Positions 52,951-60,525 of a DNA stretch of 64,000 nucleotides are shown in pieces. The stretch covers positions 48,923-112,922 of the forward strand of contig NZ_FNNZ01000016.1 in the NCBI RefSeq assembly GCF_900106925.1, written 5' to 3'. Each line of letters begins with the position of its first letter. Within the stretch, counting starts at the first letter, position 1. Both the position numbers and the translations under genes were made by a program. The notes beneath the pieces are model-generated. The model was not told the DNA's origin, did no database searches, and saw nothing but the letters and a program-made list of their open reading frames with translations. This DNA is from Thiocapsa roseopersicina (lineage in GTDB: Bacteria; Pseudomonadota; Gammaproteobacteria; Chromatiales; Chromatiaceae).

Positions 52951-53080
52951 CGCGCCCTCTTGAGGGGAGTAGTCGTCCTTGCGTCGTGGCCTCTGTCATG
53001 ATCAAGGGGCTCGTGTCAACACACTTGGCGGTGACGCCATGGCACGCGCGGCCGGTCGGCTTGACGAGACCTTGGGTGCG
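52951..53080 (+). promoter_or_regulatory. yybP-ykoY manganese riboswitch aptamer
   Basis: The leader has the class hallmarks: GGGGAGTAG (52964-52972), GTGTCAACACACTTGG (53013-53028) and GACGAGACCTTG (53063-53074). A closing stem pairs CGCGCCC (52951-52957) with GGGTGCG (53074-53080), one G-T pair included. The TSS predicted from the promoter is at or just inside this stem. yybP-ykoY RNAs bind Mn2+ and switch on exporters; the next plus-strand gene is a UPF0016 exporter. The remaining leader (53081-53295) should hold the expression platform; I could not identify a clear terminator or sequestered start. Confidence 0.85.
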
Positions 53081-53295
53081 GTATCACGTCCGGCGAGGGG
53101 TTGGGCGTGTGATGCCGTGTCCTTGGTTTTCTCGCCCGACCCCCAGCGACAACACGTCATGCATCATCTTCCCGCGCTTTTTCGCCGCCCGAGACGTCTC
53201 GTCTCCGCGTGCCACATCCTATGCTTTGCGCCCGTTTCTTCCGGCGAGCCTCGATCACTCCTCGGCGCCATCGGCTGTGCGCAGAGGGCTTCGCG

Positions 53296-53892
53296 GTGAG
53301 CGATCTCGCCTTCTCTGAGCTCTCCCGATGGCTCTGGGCCGCGGTCACGACCTTCGGCGTGATCTTTCTGGCCGAGTTGGGCGACAAATCCCAGTTGGTC
53401 TGTATGACCTTGGCGGCCCGTCATCGTCGATGGCCCGTCTTGATCGGTGCGGTCGCGGCCTTCGTGGTCCTGAACAGCCTCGCCGTCGTTTTCGGCGTGG
53501 GGCTCGCGCAGTGGATCCCGGAGCGCGCTCTGGCGGGCGTCGTCGCCATCCTGTTCGCCGTCTTCGGGGTGCTCGCGCTGCGCGCCGAAGAGGCCGACGA
53601 CGACGCGCCGCAGCGCAACTGGAGCCATCACGGTATCGTCATGGCGACCTTCTCGATGATCTTTCTTGCCGAGATGGGCGACAAGACCCAGCTGGCGGTC
53701 GCCGGCTTGGCCGTTACCTTGCCGCCCGTCGCGGTTTGGACCGGTGCAACCCTGGCCTTGGCACTCACCTCCGCGCTCGGCGTTTGGGTCGGATGCCGCC
53801 TGCTGCAGGTCATGCCGCTGCAGCGACTCCATCAGCTGAGCGGTGTGGTGTTTCTGATTCTCGCCGGGATCGCGCTGACGCGCGTGTTTTGA
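53296..53892 (+). CDS. mneA: UPF0016/GDT1 (TMEM165) family manganese exporter, 198 aa
   Basis: Six helices carry the two family motifs E-x-G-D-K-(T/S): E27-LGDK-S32 in the first half and E126-MGDK-T131 in the second. Bacterial members (MneA) expel Mn2+, while eukaryotic ones move Mn2+/Ca2+ and H+. GTG at 53296 with AGAGGG upstream is the start; the frame is open further upstream through the leader. The manganese aptamer in the leader supports a manganese role, a strong case of context agreeing with family. Confidence 0.92.
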   Translation: MSDLAFSELSRWLWAAVTTFGVIFLAELGDKSQLVCMTLAARHRRWPVLIGAVAAFVVLNSLAVVFGVGLAQWIPERALAGVVAILFAVFGVLALRAEEADDDAPQRNWSHHGIVMATFSMIFLAEMGDKTQLAVAGLAVTLPPVAVWTGATLALALTSALGVWVGCRLLQVMPLQRLHQLSGVVFLILAGIALTRVF

Positions 53893-53923
53893 TCTGTGGG
53901 CGCGCTCGGGCGTGCCGCAGCCC

Positions 53924-54607
53924 TTACACCAAAGGGCCGACATAGGTCCCGAGTAGAAGCACCGCCGACGCGGCGACCGTGATGAGAATGTTGTCGTCGA
54001 TGGGGCCGAGCTCGTAGCGCTCGATCCAGGTTGCCACGATCGCCGAGATCAGGCCCCAGACCGGGATGGCCGGCTCGGCGAGTCCTCCGATAACCCAACC
54101 CATGGGCGCGCAGACGATGAGCATGAAGACATTGCCGATCGGACTCTTGGAGCGACGCCGTACCAGCAGGTTGCGCGCGATCCCGGTCACCCCGTCGCCG
54201 AACGCCATGTAGAGCGCCGGAAGGATGGCGAGCCAGGGATTGTCGAGCAGCCACCAAAGGATCGCGACCGAAAGGGCCCACATGAGGGCGAATTTGACAT
54301 CGTTGCGGTTCTCGTCCGTCTGGAACCAGTAAAACCGAAGACCGGTGGCATGGGCGCCGTAGGTGAGCAGGGTCAACAGGAGCCCGCAGATCAGCGGATA
54401 CCAAGGGCTGTCGAAGACCAAGGGGACCATCAAGGATCCGACGCCGCCGGCCAGCATGTGCACGATCTTACGGTTGTAGTAGACCGCTCGGATCGGCTCC
54501 ATCCCGCGTGCGACCATGGCCCGGTAGGGAATCCGGGTCACGAAGAGGATCGCGAGGACGTAGAGGCTGAGGCCGGCGGCCCAAAGCAATTGCGATGAGA
54601 TGGTCAT
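53924..54607 (-). CDS. Dolichol/phytol-kinase-like membrane protein, 227 aa
   Basis: About seven helices are predicted. The motifs YYNRKIVHMLAGG near residue 42 and LYMAFGDGVTGIARNLLVRR near residue 131 are those of CTP-dependent isoprenol or diacylglycerol kinases (SEC59/VTE5/DGK1) and phosphatidate cytidylyltransferases. The bacterial members are poorly known. The ATG at 54607 (MTISSQLLWAAGLSLYVLA) fits; the upstream frame to 54715 is made of repeat sequence. It is convergent with mneA. Confidence 0.82.
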   Translation of the reverse strand: MTISSQLLWAAGLSLYVLAILFVTRIPYRAMVARGMEPIRAVYYNRKIVHMLAGGVGSLMVPLVFDSPWYPLICGLLLTLLTYGAHATGLRFYWFQTDENRNDVKFALMWALSVAILWWLLDNPWLAILPALYMAFGDGVTGIARNLLVRRRSKSPIGNVFMLIVCAPMGWVIGGLAEPAIPVWGLISAIVATWIERYELGPIDDNILITVAASAVLLLGTYVGPLV

Positions 54608-54612
54608 AGGTG

Positions 54613-54695
54613 TAACCGCGTCCGAGGTGACCGATAGCGTTGCCGCAGACCCCACCCGTCGCGGCGTTGACGAGTTGACGAGTCGAAGCGGCTTA
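54613..54695. repeat. 83-bp diverged repeat, copy 8 (first of four)
   Basis: The left end TAACCGCGTCC and right end AAGCGGCTTA are degenerate versions of the family termini. It begins six bases upstream of the kinase-like start codon and shares its last two bases with copy 9. Confidence 0.55.
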
Positions 54696-54777
54696 AACCG
54701 CGTCCAGAGCGACATGCGACATTTGCGTTTTGCGTTTGGCTTTGGAGATGTCCTCGATCTCGGTGAGACGCGGTTTA
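54694..54777. repeat. 84-bp terminal-dyad repeat, copy 9
   Basis: The ends are TAAACCGCGTC and GACGCGGTTTA. About 74 of 84 positions match the reverse complement of copy 3 at 19920-20003, including the stretch GGAGATGTCCTCGATCTCGG. It is followed by a 22-bp linker made almost only of A and T. Confidence 0.92.
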
Positions 54778-54799
54778 AAATTTAATTTTTTTAATATGT

Positions 54800-54884
54800 T
54801 AAACCGCGCCGACTCCAACGGTCGTCAAGTCGGCCGGGGTCGATCCCATCCGAAAACATCGCATACCACGCTGGGCGCGCTTTA
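54800..54884. repeat. 85-bp terminal-dyad repeat, copy 10
   Basis: The left end is TAAACCGCGCC; the right end GGCGCGCTTTA has one mismatch. A 20-bp A/T-rich linker (54885-54904) separates it from copy 11. Confidence 0.85.
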
Positions 54885-54904
54885 AAGAGCAAAATCGATA
54901 CACT

Positions 54905-54988
54905 TGAGCTGCGTCTGCACCTGCGGTTCCGAGGTTGTCCAAGGCCGAATTACGCGACGACGGCGCATGTTTAACCGGACGCGGCTCA
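54905..54988. repeat. 84-bp diverged repeat, copy 11
   Basis: The ends are TGAGCTGCGTC and GACGCGGCTCA; they pair along all 11 bases with one G-T wobble although three positions differ from the common form. The element lies directly before the stop of the next minus-strand gene. Confidence 0.65.
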
Positions 54989-54995
54989 ACATGGC

Positions 54996-55358
54996 TCAAA
55001 GCAGCTTCACCAGCGCGGCGATCGCCCCGACTTGGGCGAATAAAAGCGGGATCAGCCACAGCAATAGGGTGTTGCGGCTGCGCTCGATTGCGGCCATCAC
55101 CTCGCCGCGCAACTGCTCGATTTCCGTCTTGACCTCGCCGCGCAACTGCTCGATCCGGATGGTGAGATCCGCGCGCACCTGCTCGATCTCTCGGGTCAGC
55201 CGCAGCTCGGATTCGCGCAGATGGCCCTGGGTCGCCAACTCGGGCAGATGCGGATAGCGCTCTTCCAGACGTTCAAAGGCTTCGGCGATGACTCGCGCAC
55301 GCGCCCGTTCGTCCGGCGCGCTGGCCAGTGCTTCGTAAAGCTCGACAACAGAACTCAT
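54996..55358 (-). CDS. Small coiled-coil membrane protein, 120 aa
   Basis: The N-terminal part (FERLEERYPHLPELATQGHL) is followed by coiled-coil repeats of the type TREIEQVRADLTIRIEQLRG and TEIEQLRGEVMAAIERSR. These contain an 11-residue near-tandem repeat (IEQLRGEV twice) and end in one C-terminal helix (LLLWLIPLLFAQVGAIAALV). This resembles DUF1640-type coiled-coil proteins. The start at 55358 (MSSVVELYEALASAPDERAR) excludes upstream frame sequence. It is divergent from znuA. Confidence 0.8.
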   Translation of the reverse strand: MSSVVELYEALASAPDERARARVIAEAFERLEERYPHLPELATQGHLRESELRLTREIEQVRADLTIRIEQLRGEVKTEIEQLRGEVMAAIERSRNTLLLWLIPLLFAQVGAIAALVKLL

Positions 55359-55468
55359 GGCAGGCGTCCTTCCGTCGACCGATCGTGGCGACAGTGTATC
55401 CGAGGTCGCGATCAAAGCGGGAGGCGCCGAGTCTCTGCGCCGGGTCTCTGGCCAGGCGGTACGAGACG

Positions 55469-55486
55469 TTATACTGTATCCAACGG
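55469..55486 (+). promoter_or_regulatory. Candidate -10/Zur site before znuA
   Basis: TTATACTGTATCC contains a -10-like TATACT and an imperfect dyad. It resembles a weak Zur box (GTTATA...TATAAC type) in a region where a Zur operator would be expected, 40 bp before the znuA start. No good -35 is visible. Low confidence. Confidence 0.3.
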
Positions 55487-55522
55487 TTTGACGATGGCCG
55501 ATCCAACGAGGGCAATCCACCG

Positions 55523-56389
55523 ATGCTGCGTCGCCTCTTCTTTATCCTGCTCGTGATCCCCTGCCTCGCGCATGGGGGGAATCCGCTGACGGTCTTCGTC
55601 ACGGTGGCCCCGCAGGAGGCCTTCGTGTCACGCATCGGCGGTGAGCATGTCCGCGTCAACGCCTTGGTGCGGCCCGGGCAAGACCCGCATGCCTACGAGC
55701 CGACCGCGCGCCAGATTGCGGCCCTGGCCGATGCCGATCTCTACGTGCGTGTCGGTGTCGGCTTCGAGGATGCCTGGATGCCGCGCCTGCTGGCAGCCAA
55801 TCCGCACATGCGCGTGCTCGACGCCCGAGACGGCCTCGATGTGCGCCGCAAGGCCACGGAGCACGACCACGGCGACGATGGTCACGACCATGATCATGGC
55901 GACTTCGACCCCCATGTCTGGACGAGTCCGGCACGCGTGAGGATCATGGGCGCCCGGATCCGCGATGCGCTGATCGATCTGGCTCCGCAGTTCGCCGCGG
56001 ACTTCGCCGCCAACTACGATCGCTTTGCCGCCGATTTGGATGCGCTCGATACCGAGATCCGCGAGCGACTCTCGGGCGTGGAAAACCGCCGATTCATGGT
56101 TTACCACCCGGCCTGGGGCTACTTCGCCGAGGACTACGGTCTGGAGCAGGTCGCGATCGAGCGCGAGGGCAAGGAGCCGGGTGCGCGTGCCTTGACCGCC
56201 ATGATCGAGCAGGCTCGGCGGGAGGGTATAAGGGTCATCTTCGTGCAGCCTCAGCTCAACCCGGCGTCCGCCGAGCAGGTCGCGCGATCGATCGGCGGCC
56301 GGGTAGCGGTGATCGATCCCTTGTCGGGCGATTATTTCGAGAATCTTCGGCAGGTTGCCGATCTTATCGCAGGTGCCGGCGCGCCATGA
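55523..56389 (+). CDS. znuA: Zinc ABC transporter substrate-binding protein, 288 aa
   Basis: This cluster A-I metal-binding lipoprotein-like protein has a signal peptide (MLRRLFFILLVIPCLAHGG). Metal ligands are likely H56 in PGQDPHAYEP and H131 in FDPHVWTSP, with further histidine and aspartate in later segments. Between them lies the His/Asp-rich loop near residues 114-126 (EHDHGDDGHDHDHGDFD), typical of ZnuA. It delivers zinc to the ZnuB permease. It is first in znuA-znuC-znuB-zur, and ATGA overlaps znuC. Confidence 0.94.
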   Translation: MLRRLFFILLVIPCLAHGGNPLTVFVTVAPQEAFVSRIGGEHVRVNALVRPGQDPHAYEPTARQIAALADADLYVRVGVGFEDAWMPRLLAANPHMRVLDARDGLDVRRKATEHDHGDDGHDHDHGDFDPHVWTSPARVRIMGARIRDALIDLAPQFAADFAANYDRFAADLDALDTEIRERLSGVENRRFMVYHPAWGYFAEDYGLEQVAIEREGKEPGARALTAMIEQARREGIRVIFVQPQLNPASAEQVARSIGGRVAVIDPLSGDYFENLRQVADLIAGAGAP

Positions 56390-57192
56390 TCGTCGGAAGC
56401 GGCGAAGTGCGGACGGAATCGCCCAAACAACCCGTCATCTCAATCCGTGATCTCGGCTTCTCCTATGGAGAGTCGCCTGTCCTCGAGGGGGTCGATCTGG
56501 AGGTCCTCGACGGCGAGTTCGTGGGTCTGGTCGGCCCCAATGCCGGCGGCAAGAGCACGCTCCTGAAACTCGTGCTCGGACTCCTCGAGCCGCAGCAGGG
56601 GAGCATTCAGGTGATTGGACAGACGCCGCGCCAAGCGGTGCGTCGTGTCGGCTATGTGCCCCAATTTCCGACTTTTCCGCGGGACTTCCCGATCTCGGTC
56701 GAGCAGGTGGTCCTGACCGGACGGCTTGGCTTCGGACCCATGCTCGGTTGGTACCGCTCAAGCGACCGCACCGCGGCGCGCCAGGCGCTGGCCGAGGTCG
56801 AGGCGCTGGATCTGGCGCGTCGGCGCATCGGGACCCTCTCGGGTGGCCAGCTGCAGCGTGTCCTGCTGGCCCGCGCGCTGGTCGCCGAGCCGCTGATCCT
56901 GATCCTGGACGAGCCCACGGCCAACATCGACCAACGCATGGAGGGCGATATCTTCGACCTGCTCGCGCGACTCAACGCGCGGCTGACCATCCTGGTCGTC
57001 TCGCACGATATCGCCTTTATTTCGGGCTACGTGGATCGCGTCGCCTGCCTCAACCGCACCCTGGTCTGCCATACGACCGAGCGCGTCGACGGCGATCTGA
57101 TCCATCAACTCTACGGCGACAATGTCCGCCAAGTCGCGCACGCGGGATCCGGACACGGACACGCTCACAACCTCGGTCACCAGGGGCACTGA
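56386..57192 (+). CDS. znuC: Zinc ABC transporter ATP-binding protein, 268 aa
   Basis: The ATPase has Walker A GPNAGGKS near residue 48, a Q-loop in VGYVPQFPTFPRDFPIS, the signature LSGGQLQR and Walker B LILILDEPTANID. A His-rich tail (GSGHGHAHNLGHQGH) at the C-terminus is common in ZnuC and may buffer zinc. The ATGA overlap with znuA and 4-bp gap to znuB show tight operon coupling. Confidence 0.94.
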   Translation: MIVGSGEVRTESPKQPVISIRDLGFSYGESPVLEGVDLEVLDGEFVGLVGPNAGGKSTLLKLVLGLLEPQQGSIQVIGQTPRQAVRRVGYVPQFPTFPRDFPISVEQVVLTGRLGFGPMLGWYRSSDRTAARQALAEVEALDLARRRIGTLSGGQLQRVLLARALVAEPLILILDEPTANIDQRMEGDIFDLLARLNARLTILVVSHDIAFISGYVDRVACLNRTLVCHTTERVDGDLIHQLYGDNVRQVAHAGSGHGHAHNLGHQGH

Positions 57193-57196
57193 TCCG

Positions 57197-58057
57197 ATGC
57201 AGGACTTTTTACAGGCGCTCGGCCAACACGCCTTCCTGCAGACCGCCCTGCTGGCAGGACTCCTCGCCAGCCTAGGCTGCGGCGTGATCGGGACCTTCGT
57301 GGTGGTCAAACGCATCGCCTTCATGGCCGGCGGGATCGCCCATTCGGTCTTGGGCGGTATGGGTGCTGCGCTCTATTTCGGCTTCGATCCCTTGCTCGGC
57401 GCGCTCGCCGCCGCCGTGCTTTCGGCCTTGTTGATCGGCCTGGTGCGGCTCGCCTGGAACGCCCAGGAGGACACTCTGATCGGTGCACTCTGGGCGATCG
57501 GCATGGCAATCGGGATCCTCTTTATCGCCAAGACGCCCGGCTACACGACCGACCTCATGAGCTTTCTGTTCGGCAACATCCTGCTGGTTCCGCGCCGCGA
57601 GCTTTGGTTCATGGCCGGCCTCGACCTGGTGCTTCTGGTCACTGTCATGCTCTTCTACCGACAGTTGCTCGCCGTGACCTTCGACGAGGAGTTCGCCCGC
57701 CTGCGCGGCGTACCCGTCGCCTTCTTCTATCTCCTGCTGCTCTGTTTGGTCGCAGTGACCGTGGTCTTGCTGATTCAGGTCGTCGGCCTGATCCTCGTGA
57801 TCGCGCTGCTGACCCTTCCGGCGGCGATCGCCGGACATTATGTCCATTCGCTCGGCGGGATGATGCTGATCGCGACCCTGCTCGGCGGGGTCTTCACCTC
57901 CGCGGGTTTGGCGCTCTCCTACGGGCCGGACCTGCCCGCGGGGCCGACCATGATTTTGCTGGCCGGGAGCGTGTATGTCGTCTCCGCGGTTCTCAGCCGC
58001 TTTCTTGCGCGGCGCCGAGCGCGGCGACGTCGGCTCCTGACCGCAACGGGAGGGTAG
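57197..58057 (+). CDS. znuB: Zinc ABC transporter permease, 286 aa
   Basis: About eight helices, with GCGVIGTFVVVKRIAFMAGG and GIAHSVLGGMGAALYFGF near the amino end, match the ABC-3 metal permease family. The C-terminus is strongly basic (RFLARRRARRRRLL). The start at 57197 follows the znuC stop by four bases; a frame open to 57122 overlaps znuC. It forms the membrane channel for zinc. Confidence 0.94.
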   Translation: MQDFLQALGQHAFLQTALLAGLLASLGCGVIGTFVVVKRIAFMAGGIAHSVLGGMGAALYFGFDPLLGALAAAVLSALLIGLVRLAWNAQEDTLIGALWAIGMAIGILFIAKTPGYTTDLMSFLFGNILLVPRRELWFMAGLDLVLLVTVMLFYRQLLAVTFDEEFARLRGVPVAFFYLLLLCLVAVTVVLLIQVVGLILVIALLTLPAAIAGHYVHSLGGMMLIATLLGGVFTSAGLALSYGPDLPAGPTMILLAGSVYVVSAVLSRFLARRRARRRRLLTATGG

Positions 58058-58061
58058 GCGG

Positions 58062-58514
58062 ATGGCGTCGATATCCAACAAAGCAGTGCTCGATCGCGCC
58101 GATGTCCTCTGTCGGGCGCGCGGTGTGAGACTCACCGCCCAGCGACGCCGGGTCCTCGCGATCCTTTGCGCGTCGCCCCGTCCATTGGGCGCTTACGAGA
58201 TTCTCGATGCCATGCGTGAGGGCACCCGGACGCTGGCCCCGCCGACCGTCTACCGCGCGCTCGACTTCCTTCTCGAGCAGGGCCTGGTGCATAAGCTCGA
58301 GAGCCTGCATGCCTTCGTCGGCTGCAACCATCCCGAGCATCCGCACTCGAGCCAGTTTCTGATCTGCAAGAGCTGTGGCGCGGTTGCCGAGATCGAGGAC
58401 GAGGCGATTGCACGCAGCCTCGGCTCCGCGGCCAGCATGAGCGGTTTTCAACCGCAGCGGCGCGTTGTGGAAGTGATCGGGACCTGTGCAGGTTGTGCGC
58501 AAAAAGCACGTTGA
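58062..58514 (+). CDS. zur: Zinc uptake regulator Zur (Fur family), 150 aa
   Basis: This Fur-family repressor has a winged-helix N-terminal domain (RLTAQRRRVLAILCASPRPL; PPTVYRALDFLLEQGLVHKL). Two CxxC pairs, in LICKSCGAVAE and GTCAGCAQKA, bind structural zinc. NHPEHPHSSQFLICKSC adds regulatory histidines. The location after znuB makes Zur more likely than Fur or PerR. It should repress the znu operon, itself included. Confidence 0.93.
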   Translation: MASISNKAVLDRADVLCRARGVRLTAQRRRVLAILCASPRPLGAYEILDAMREGTRTLAPPTVYRALDFLLEQGLVHKLESLHAFVGCNHPEHPHSSQFLICKSCGAVAEIEDEAIARSLGSAASMSGFQPQRRVVEVIGTCAGCAQKAR

Positions 58515-58530
58515 ATCGCGAGGACTCAGT

Positions 58531-59124
58531 ATGAATCGAATCCGTACCTACGCCGTCTCCTTGACCGCAATCACGATGTGTCTCGCCGTCGCGACTGTGC
58601 CGGCCGAGGACACCGAGCAGCGTCGCCAGAGCGCGCATGTCCACGGGATGGCCCACATGACGCTTGCCGCCGAGGGCAACAAGGTGCTGATCGAGCTGAC
58701 AAGCCCCGCGGCGAGTCTGATCGGTTTCGAACGTGCACCGCGAACCGACGATGAACGTGCCACTCTCGCGCTGGCCACGGAGAACCTCGAGGCCGGCGAT
58801 GCCATGATCCGCCTGAACATCGAGGCCGGCTGCCGGTTGGAAACGGCCGAGATCGATGCCGGGTTTGCCGACTCCGGACAAGGCCGCGAGGCGAAGCACG
58901 CGCACGATCACGACGCCGATCAGGGCGCAGACGGGCACGCCGACTTCGTCGTGCACTACAGCTTCGTCTGCGACAGACCCGAAGCCCTGGGCTCGGCCGC
59001 GCTCGGCCTCTTCTCGGGCTTTCCGGCCCTGGAGCGTGTCCTGTTTCAATACGTGACCGCGGAGGGGCAGGGTGGGGCGGAGCTCACCCCGCGTGCGCCC
59101 GTCGTGACCTTCGTGCCGCTCTAA
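58531..59124 (+). CDS. DUF2796-family exported protein, 197 aa
   Basis: A signal peptide (YAVSLTAITMCLAVATVPAE) is followed by the DUF2796 pattern QSAHVHGMAHMTLAAEGNKV and a His/Asp-rich stretch (KHAHDHDADQGADGHADF). DUF2796 genes often accompany znu/zur and are thought to be zinc-binding periplasmic proteins, possibly a zinc chaperone. It starts 16 bp after zur, so it is likely Zur-controlled. The stop TAA is the first codon of repeat copy 12. Confidence 0.88.
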   Translation: MNRIRTYAVSLTAITMCLAVATVPAEDTEQRRQSAHVHGMAHMTLAAEGNKVLIELTSPAASLIGFERAPRTDDERATLALATENLEAGDAMIRLNIEAGCRLETAEIDAGFADSGQGREAKHAHDHDADQGADGHADFVVHYSFVCDRPEALGSAALGLFSGFPALERVLFQYVTAEGQGGAELTPRAPVVTFVPL

Positions 59125-59205
59125 ACCGCGCCCGGTGTTTGACGGACAGCTTCTGGGGGTCGCTAAACTCGGAGCGACGAACGCTGTAGGAGTTGGCGCG
59201 GTTTA
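59122..59205. repeat. 84-bp terminal-dyad repeat, copy 12
   Basis: The ends are TAAACCGCGCC and GGCGCGGTTTA. The left arm resembles copy 2 (shared TAAACCGCGCCCGGTG). The first TAA is the stop of the DUF2796 gene. The rest of the gap to 59496 holds short G/C-rich hairpins but no gene that I can support. Confidence 0.9.
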
Positions 59206-59496
59206 GGTGAAGAATATCTCTAATCATCGGGTTAAGATTTTTCTTGATGCGTCGGCTCCCGGGTTTCGGCGTTGTTTCGTCGGGCCTTACGGGCAAAAGG
59301 AAAGCCCCGACCCTGACGAGCTCCGGGATAGCTCCGAACCGTCGCGGTATATCGGGCACCATTCGGGCCACCCCGCGCAAGGGAAGCATCGCGCGTTACG
59401 CAAACACGCGTACTCGAGACACCGCGCCGCCGTGCGTCTATCTCCCGGAATCGAATAGCAACCGTTCTCGCAAACCTTGCATGTGGACTTGGGACA

Positions 59497-60177
59497 ATGG
59501 AAAAGCTCCTGATTCGCTCCCGAAGACACCCTTCCGCTGTACTCTTGGCTGTGCAGCTTCTCGGCGTACTCCTGTACCCTTTCGTTGAACAATCGCCGGT
59601 AAGCCATGTTGTGCTGAACATTTTCGGCCTTCTCGTGCTCGGCATTACAACGAACATGGTGCGAAACACCCCGGGATGGACATGGATCAGCGTCTGCCTG
59701 GCGATACCGATCGTCGTGATGCTGATTCTGCAGATGACCGATGAGATGCCGAACCTGTTGCCATGGTCGTCCGGACTTGAAGCGATATTCTATTTTTATG
59801 CCGCCGGCAGCTTGATCGCTTACATGATGGGAGATTACAACGCCACCATCGACGAGCTGTTCGCGGCGGCCGCGACCTTTACCCTTATCGTTTGGGGGTT
59901 TACGCACCTGTTTGTGATGACTCAGGCGCTTCAACCGAATGCCTTCGCGGAAGTCGGCTCCGATGCCACACCTAGGACGTGGTCCGAGCTCAATCATTTG
60001 AGTTTCGCCTTGTTGACAGGCACCGGGATGGGAAACGTCGTCGCCGTGTCTTCGCATGCGCGCGCATTGGCGAGCATTGAAATGATGGCGGGCTTGATGT
60101 ACTTGGCCGCCGTTGTCACGAGGCTGATCGGATTCACGACGCATCCTGCTGACGGCGGGCAGTCGAAAAACAAGTAA
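59497..60177 (+). CDS. Potassium-channel-like membrane protein with degenerate filter, 226 aa
   Basis: About six helices are predicted. The last third follows the two-helix pore layout of bacterial potassium channels: helix, pore loop LSFALLTGTGMGNVVAVSSH (residues about 167-186) and helix ASIEMMAGLMYLAAVVTRLI. The selectivity filter TVGYGD is replaced by TGTGMGN, so potassium selectivity is doubtful. GC content is lower than that of the neighbours and codon use is less biased, which suggests horizontal transfer. The start at 59497 has no strong ribosome site. It may be a channel-derived sensor or pseudo-channel. Confidence 0.7.
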   Translation: MEKLLIRSRRHPSAVLLAVQLLGVLLYPFVEQSPVSHVVLNIFGLLVLGITTNMVRNTPGWTWISVCLAIPIVVMLILQMTDEMPNLLPWSSGLEAIFYFYAAGSLIAYMMGDYNATIDELFAAAATFTLIVWGFTHLFVMTQALQPNAFAEVGSDATPRTWSELNHLSFALLTGTGMGNVVAVSSHARALASIEMMAGLMYLAAVVTRLIGFTTHPADGGQSKNK

Positions 60178-60525
60178 ACCCCCATGTGAAGCGCAATGGA
60201 AAACCCGCGAGCCGGCGGCGACCAGGGGACAAATCGGGGCAATCCAGAATTTCGAATAACACATTTTGTGTCAAGTCATGCACTCAGGTATATCGAGTTC
60301 TTCACTATGACCCGAGTTGACATAAACCTATAACTAGAGATGTCCGGCCGGGCCACGCCATCGCGCCGGAGCTCGCCCGGATGATGGTCGCACCCTGCGG
60401 ACCGCATCCCGCGTCATCGACCAGAAATCGACGTTTGTGGATTTGACCGGGCTGCGGTATGTGTGCGCGCCAGGCGGCAACCCGCCAAAAAGACCAGCCG
60501 AATCACCTTCCGAGGAGAGCCGAGC
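60178..60525. other. 348-bp intergenic region before the SGNH gene
   Basis: The first part (60230-60335) is A/T-rich and contains TTGTGT-N17-TATATC near 60264 as a weak promoter-like pair, and TTGACA near 60314 without a matching -10. I see no gene or repeat. It presumably carries the promoter for the SGNH gene, which has AGGAGA eight to ten bases before its ATG. Confidence 0.5.

Noticed and set aside
54608..54715. N-terminal extension of the dolichol-kinase-like gene
   Set aside because: The extra residues are encoded by repeat sequence; MTISSQLL at 54607 is the natural start.
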